Positions 12,502 to 12,815 of a stretch of 12,815 bases of DNA are shown piece by piece (position 1 is the first letter of the stretch; each line of letters starts with the position of its first letter). This stretch comes from JAQGJA01 sp965651535. GTDB lineage: Bacteria; Pseudomonadota; Alphaproteobacteria; Micavibrionales; SZUA-601. The DNA is taken from positions 1-12,815 of the forward strand of contig CBFGSX010000042.1 in the NCBI GenBank assembly GCA_965651535.1, written 5' to 3'. The position numbers and the translations under genes are program-made. The notes under the pieces were generated by a model that was not told the DNA's origin, searched no databases, and was given only the letters and a program-made list of their open reading frames with translations.

Positions 12502-12815
12502 ATGCCGACCCATTCCGAAAACCGCATTTTGCCTTATACGCCCGAACAGATGTTTGATCTTGTGGCGGATATTGAGAAATACCCCGAGTTTCTGCCGTGG
12601 TGTTCGCGTGCGCGCATCATCCAGCGCGAGGCCGACGGCGTTCTGGCAGAGCTGACCATCGGCTATAAAATGATCCGCGAGCGTTTCGTCAGCCGCGTTT
12701 ATCTCGACCGCCGTAAAAAAATCATCCGCGTCGAATATGTTTCCGGGCCGCTGAGGTCGTTGCAAAATGAGTGGCAATTCTCCGCCTCTCCGAAAAACAA
12801 ATGCCAGGTGAATTT
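12502..12815 (+). CDS. coq10: Coenzyme Q-binding protein Coq10 / RatA family (partial)
   Basis: The first 104 codons of a START-like (SRPBCC) protein run off the right edge. Such proteins bind ubiquinone or its precursors and aid respiration; E. coli RatA of the same family has been described as a toxin acting on 70S ribosome assembly. Diagnostic stretches are YTPEQMFDLVADIEKYPEFLPWC near the N-terminus (about residues 12-34, slightly shortened in most relatives), then GYKMIRERFVSRV and GPLRSLQNEWQF. No ribosome binding site precedes the ATG at 12502. The position downstream of lipA is common in alphaproteobacteria and supports the Coq10 role over a toxin role. Confidence 0.88.
   Translation, partial: MPTHSENRILPYTPEQMFDLVADIEKYPEFLPWCSRARIIQREADGVLAELTIGYKMIRERFVSRVYLDRRKKIIRVEYVSGPLRSLQNEWQFSASPKNKCQVN

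Noticed and set aside
12502..12815. A toxin-antitoxin reading of the RatA-like gene with its small neighbours
   Set aside because: The syntenic position after lipA and the family's quinone role favour Coq10. Neither neighbour shows features of an antitoxin.

Overview
This window reads as a stretch of an alphaproteobacterial chromosome. Three things point there: the gene order (pyrG, kdsA, eno, ftsB-like, pdhA, pdhB, pdhC, lpdA, lipA, coq10), a pyruvate dehydrogenase (PDH) E1 beta subunit with its own N-terminal lipoyl domain, and moderately high GC with strong third-position bias. The genus cannot be read from the sequence. No tRNA, rRNA, CRISPR array, transposase or phage gene was seen.

Layout. 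Bases 1-177 are the 3' end of pyrG. A palindromic dispersed repeat and an AT-richer NERD-domain gene (265-927) follow, placed where pyrG and kdsA are commonly neighbours. kdsA and eno are tightly coupled. A second dispersed repeat and an ftsB-like divisome gene come next. After a 111-base region with palindromes and a possible promoter, the PDH operon runs pdhA-pdhB-pdhC-(chorismate mutase-like)-lpdA with gaps of +9 to -1 bases. lpdA meets a minus-strand D-lactate dehydrogenase gene tail to tail, their stop codons sharing CTAG. That gene is paired with one for a small exported protein. The exported-protein gene is divergent from lipA, which overlaps a 76-codon orphan gene. A 138-codon minus-strand orphan and the start of coq10 close the window around an overlapping divergent promoter.

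How the genes work together. Enolase makes phosphoenolpyruvate, which KdsA uses for KDO (lipopolysaccharide) synthesis. Pyruvate is taken by the PDH complex (E1, E2, E3 all encoded here) or, probably, by the D-lactate dehydrogenase. LipA builds lipoyl groups on the lipoyl domains of PdhB and PdhC. Coq10 supports quinone-dependent respiration.

Most worth a second look: the chorismate mutase-like protein embedded in the PDH operon with several catalytic positions changed; a palindromic repeat captured in frame in the E2 linker; a lysine-rich tail on enolase; the NERD insertion; and a set of promoters whose -10 boxes lie so close to the start codon that leaderless mRNAs are predicted. None of these amounts to a proven new system. 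The chorismate mutase-like gene is the best candidate for undescribed biology.
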